Shown here: positions 61,671 to 64,000 of the stretch, piece after piece
Layout: each line of letters starts with the position of its first letter
How positions within the stretch are numbered: position 1 is the first letter of the stretch
From: Limnobacter litoralis
GTDB taxonomy: Bacteria > Pseudomonadota > Gammaproteobacteria > Burkholderiales > Burkholderiaceae_B
Direction: 5' to 3'
Assembly (NCBI RefSeq): GCF_030160455.1
Contig: NZ_BSOJ01000015.1
Span: forward strand, 1 to 64,000
DNA: 64,000 nucleotides
The notes under the pieces: model-generated
The model's database searches: none
The model's input: only the letters and a program-made list of their open reading frames with translations
Told to the model about the DNA's origin: nothing
Program-made: the position numbers and the translations under genes

Positions 61671-62501
61671 ATGACCAATCAATACGAATCCATCATTAAC
61701 CAGGCTTGGGAAGACCGTGCCGAGATCAGCCCCGCAAAAGCCCCTGAGGCGGTGCGCGAGGCAGTTTGCGCCGTGCTTGAGCAACTGAACACTGGCGAAC
61801 TTCGTGTCAGCTCCAAGGAAAATGGAGACTGGGTCACCCACCAGTGGATCAAGAAGGCCGTTCTGCTGTCTTTCCGTCTGGAAGACAACAAACCCATGGC
61901 AGCAGGTGGATTCACCCAGTTTTACGACAAAGTGCCCACCAAATTTGCCGATTATTCCGAGGCTGATTTCAAGGCGGGCGGCTTCCGTATTGTACCACCC
62001 GCAGTCGCGCGTCGTGGCAGCTTCATCGGTAAAAACGTCGTGCTGATGCCCTCTTATGTCAACATTGGTGCCTATGTGGATGAAGGCACCATGGTAGACA
62101 CCTGGGCCACAGTCGGTTCATGTGCTCAAATCGGCAAAAATGTGCACCTGTCCGGCGGTGTAGGCATCGGCGGCGTGCTGGAGCCCCTGCAGGCCAACCC
62201 GACCATCATTGAAGACAACTGCTTTATCGGTGCCCGCTCTGAAATCGTTGAAGGCGTCATTGTCGAAGAGAACTCTGTAATTTCAATGGGTGTTTACATC
62301 GGCCAAAGCACCAAAATCTACAACCGCGAAACTGGCGAAGTCAGCTACGGTCGCATTCCAGCCGGTTCAGTCGTGGTCAGCGGTTCTTTGCCCAGCGCCT
62401 GCGGCAAGTACAGCCTGTACTGCGCGGTCATTGTAAAGCGCGTTGACGCCAAAACCCGCGCCAAAACCGGCATCAATGAATTGCTGCGTAACGCAGAGTA
62501 A
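61671..62501 (+). CDS. dapD: Tetrahydrodipicolinate N-succinyltransferase
   Basis: A 276-residue trimeric left-handed beta-helix enzyme that succinylates tetrahydrodipicolinate with succinyl-CoA. Seen: a helical N-terminal domain (about 1-95), hexapeptide repeats (about 100-235; [16 protein letters not shown]) and a C-terminal V-D-A-K-T-R-A-K-T. Length matches E. coli DapD (274). AGGA stands 10 bases before the ATG. It follows dapC by 45 bp. Confidence 0.97.
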   Translation: MTNQYESIINQAWEDRAEISPAKAPEAVREAVCAVLEQLNTGELRVSSKENGDWVTHQWIKKAVLLSFRLEDNKPMAAGGFTQFYDKVPTKFADYSEADFKAGGFRIVPPAVARRGSFIGKNVVLMPSYVNIGAYVDEGTMVDTWATVGSCAQIGKNVHLSGGVGIGGVLEPLQANPTIIEDNCFIGARSEIVEGVIVEENSVISMGVYIGQSTKIYNRETGEVSYGRIPAGSVVVSGSLPSACGKYSLYCAVIVKRVDAKTRAKTGINELLRNAE

Positions 62502-62537
62502 GTCACCCAACAAATCAACAAAGGGGAAATGCACGCA

Positions 62538-62876
62538 ATGATTGCGAAGGTGTACGGAATTCCAAATTGTGGAAGTGTCAAAAAGGCGGTTGCCTCGCTT
62601 AAAGCACAAGAGGTCGACGTGGTGTTTCATGACTTCAAGAAACACGGCGTTGACCCACAATTGATTGATGAATGGCTAAGCACCTTTGGAGTGGACAAAG
62701 TGATCAATCGCAAAGGGACCACCTGGCGCAATCTCGACGAGCACTACAAAGCCAAGGCCGACTCGCCAGAGGGTGCAAAGGCCTTGCTGCTTGAGTTCCC
62801 AACGGTTATCAAGCGCCCCGTTGTTGAATACAAAGGTGAACTCAGCATCGGGCAAACCGAATTCGGAGCACAATAA
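62538..62876 (+). CDS. ArsC/Spx/YffB-family thioredoxin-fold protein
   Basis: A 112-residue protein of the ArsC-like family, closest in pattern to E. coli YffB. Seen: Y-G-I-P-N-C-G-S-V-K-K-A with a single Cys in the C-x-S position, R-G-T-T-W-R-N-L near the middle, and I-K-R-P-V-V-E-Y near the end. YffB-type proteins bind glutathione and are not proven arsenate reductases, so no arsenic role is claimed. ATG 62538 is preferred over ATG 62529, which is too close to the ribosome site GGGG (62523-62526). It sits between dapD and prmB. Confidence 0.85.
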   Translation: MIAKVYGIPNCGSVKKAVASLKAQEVDVVFHDFKKHGVDPQLIDEWLSTFGVDKVINRKGTTWRNLDEHYKAKADSPEGAKALLLEFPTVIKRPVVEYKGELSIGQTEFGAQ

Positions 62877-62881
62877 ACACC

Positions 62882-63790
62882 ATGCCTGCCAGACTGCCCC
62901 GCAAGGATCAAACGCTTGAAGAACTGCTAACAGTCAGGGACTGGGTGCGCTTTTTTGTGTCTGAAATGAACCGTTACAAGGTGTTTCTGGGTCACGGTTC
63001 CAGCCATGTGCTGGACGAAGCGATCTACCTGGTCCAGAGTGCCTTGAATCTGCCGATCGAGGACGTGTCGCCTTATCTGGATGCGCGCGTACTGCGGGCC
63101 GAGCGTGAGCAATTGTACAGCTACCTGACTCAAAGAACTGAAGACAGAAAGCCAGCCAGTTACATCACCGGGCAAGCCTGGCTGCAGGGGCATGCATTCA
63201 AAGTCGATCCGAGGGTCATTATTCCCAGGTCTTTTATTGCTGAAATTCTGGCCGATCAGATCACCCCCTGGATCAACGACCCCGATCAGCCTTTTCGAAT
63301 TCTGGATTTGTGCACCGGGTCGGGCTGCCTGGCCATTTTGGCGGCCATGGTATTTCCACACGCCAGTGTGGACGCAGTTGACCTTTCCCCGGCAGCACTC
63401 GAGGTGGCACGCGAAAACATTGCGTTACACAACATGGGCGACCGTGTGAACGCCATTGAGTCAGATCTGTTCGACGCACTGGCGGGCAAGCAATACGACA
63501 TCATCATCACGAACCCGCCCTACGTGAACGAAAGCTCAATGAAGGCCCTGCCACCCGAGTACTTGCATGAACCGCGCATGGCGCTGGCCGGTGGTGACGA
63601 TGGTATGCGCCTGATTGAACGAATCATGGCCCAAGCGCCCGCTTTTCTCAGTGAGGAGGGGCTGCTGATTCTCGAACTTGGCAATGAAAAGCCCTACTTC
63701 GATCAAGCGTTCCCCGACCTCTCTCCAACCTGGCTTGAAACATCCGCAGGCGACGAGCAGGTGTTCCTGATGCATCAAACGGACTTCTGA
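62882..63790 (+). CDS. prmB: Ribosomal protein L3 N5-glutamine methyltransferase
   Basis: A 302-residue SAM-dependent enzyme of the HemK/PrmB family. Seen: an N-terminal helical domain (about 1-105), R-V-I-I-P-R-S-F-I-A-E, the SAM motif L-D-L-C-T-G-S-G-C-L-A-I-L and the catalytic N-P-P-Y-V-N. The R-S in place of the PrmC pattern P-R-x-E-T and the N-P-P-Y-V-N-E context fit PrmB more than PrmC. It starts 5 bp after the ArsC-like gene. Confidence 0.93.
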   Translation: MPARLPRKDQTLEELLTVRDWVRFFVSEMNRYKVFLGHGSSHVLDEAIYLVQSALNLPIEDVSPYLDARVLRAEREQLYSYLTQRTEDRKPASYITGQAWLQGHAFKVDPRVIIPRSFIAEILADQITPWINDPDQPFRILDLCTGSGCLAILAAMVFPHASVDAVDLSPAALEVARENIALHNMGDRVNAIESDLFDALAGKQYDIIITNPPYVNESSMKALPPEYLHEPRMALAGGDDGMRLIERIMAQAPAFLSEEGLLILELGNEKPYFDQAFPDLSPTWLETSAGDEQVFLMHQTDF

Positions 63791-63803
63791 GTCTGCTTTC
63801 TCA

Positions 63804-64000
63804 ATGATTCAATTCAACCAAGTCACCCTGGCCAGGGGCAGCAAAACCATTTTGCGCGACGCCCAGGCCACTCTTTTCCCCAAGGAAAAAGTTGGGCTTG
63901 TGGGTCTGAATGGCGCAGGTAAGTCTTCGTTGTTGTCGGCGCTTTTGGGCGAAATCAGCCTTGACCAAGGCTCAATCGATATACCGAAAAACTGGAACCT
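63804..64000 (+). CDS. ABC-F family ATPase, N-terminal part (cut by window end)
   Basis: Translation from ATG 63804 stays open to the window edge, 65 codons and two bases. It starts I-Q-F-N-Q-V-T-L-A-R-G and has Walker A G-L-N-G-A-G-K-S-S followed by L-L-G-E-I, the pattern of ABC-F proteins of the YheS/Uup type. The ATG is 13 bp after prmB. Only the first ATPase half-domain is visible, so the type within ABC-F is not settled. It is distinct from the YbiT-type gene at 16455-18056. Confidence 0.8.
   Translation, partial: MIQFNQVTLARGSKTILRDAQATLFPKEKVGLVGLNGAGKSSLLSALLGEISLDQGSIDIPKNWN

Overview
The window looks like chromosomal DNA of a betaproteobacterium of the order Burkholderiales. The evidence is the gene order rpsB-tsf-pyrH-frr-uppS-cdsA-dxr-rseP-bamA-skp-lpxD-fabZ-lpxA-lpxB-rnhB, the ppsA/ppsR pair, the smc-zipA-ligA-galU block, single-domain QueF, and moderate G+C. 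A Limnobacter-like genus would fit, but that is inference. Nearly every base is coding; the only gene-free stretch over 300 bp is 25302-26154.

Layout. 1-7488: a heavy-metal RND efflux operon (adaptor, pump, PII-like DUF3240 protein, outer-membrane channel) divergent from a response regulator and a sensor kinase that breaks off right after its phospho-acceptor histidine. A PmrA/QseB-type direct repeat lies between the two units. 7533-13938: accessory secreted and envelope proteins (DUF5666 lipoprotein, S8 protease, small membrane protein, TPR protein, DUF3135 protein, SIMPL protein). 14082-25301: AI-2E family permease, purT, a YbiT-type ABC-F protein, ldcA, tadA with an extra C-terminal domain, guaA and guaB with a GAF plus degenerate-GGDEF gene between them, rnfH-ratA, and smpB.

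25302-26154 is a repeat island between the convergent smpB and qmcA genes. It holds a 31-bp tandem array (5 copies), an 8-bp array (6 copies), a 47-bp array (3 copies), and two inverted copies of an approximately 78-bp imperfect palindrome. The stems of the two palindromes differ in sequence but keep their pairing. This is the strongest candidate here for something undescribed.

26155-48053: SPFH/NfeD pair, ppsA and its regulator ppsR, a photolyase/cryptochrome, then the long minus-strand block for RNA methylation, RNase HII, lipid A, outer-membrane assembly, isoprenoid and phospholipid synthesis, and translation. Terminators follow both rpsB and tsf. 48073-64000: map and glnD; then on the minus strand a methylthio-nucleoside phosphorylase, galU, ligA, zipA and smc; then on the plus strand queF, dapC, dapD, an ArsC/YffB-like gene, prmB and the first 65 codons of a second ABC-F protein cut by the window edge.

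Functionally most of the window is housekeeping: envelope biogenesis, purine nucleotide synthesis, translation, cell division and lysine/peptidoglycan precursor synthesis. The accessory content is the metal-efflux module, the secreted protein cluster and the repeat island. No prophage, insertion sequence, CRISPR array, tRNA or rRNA gene was seen.
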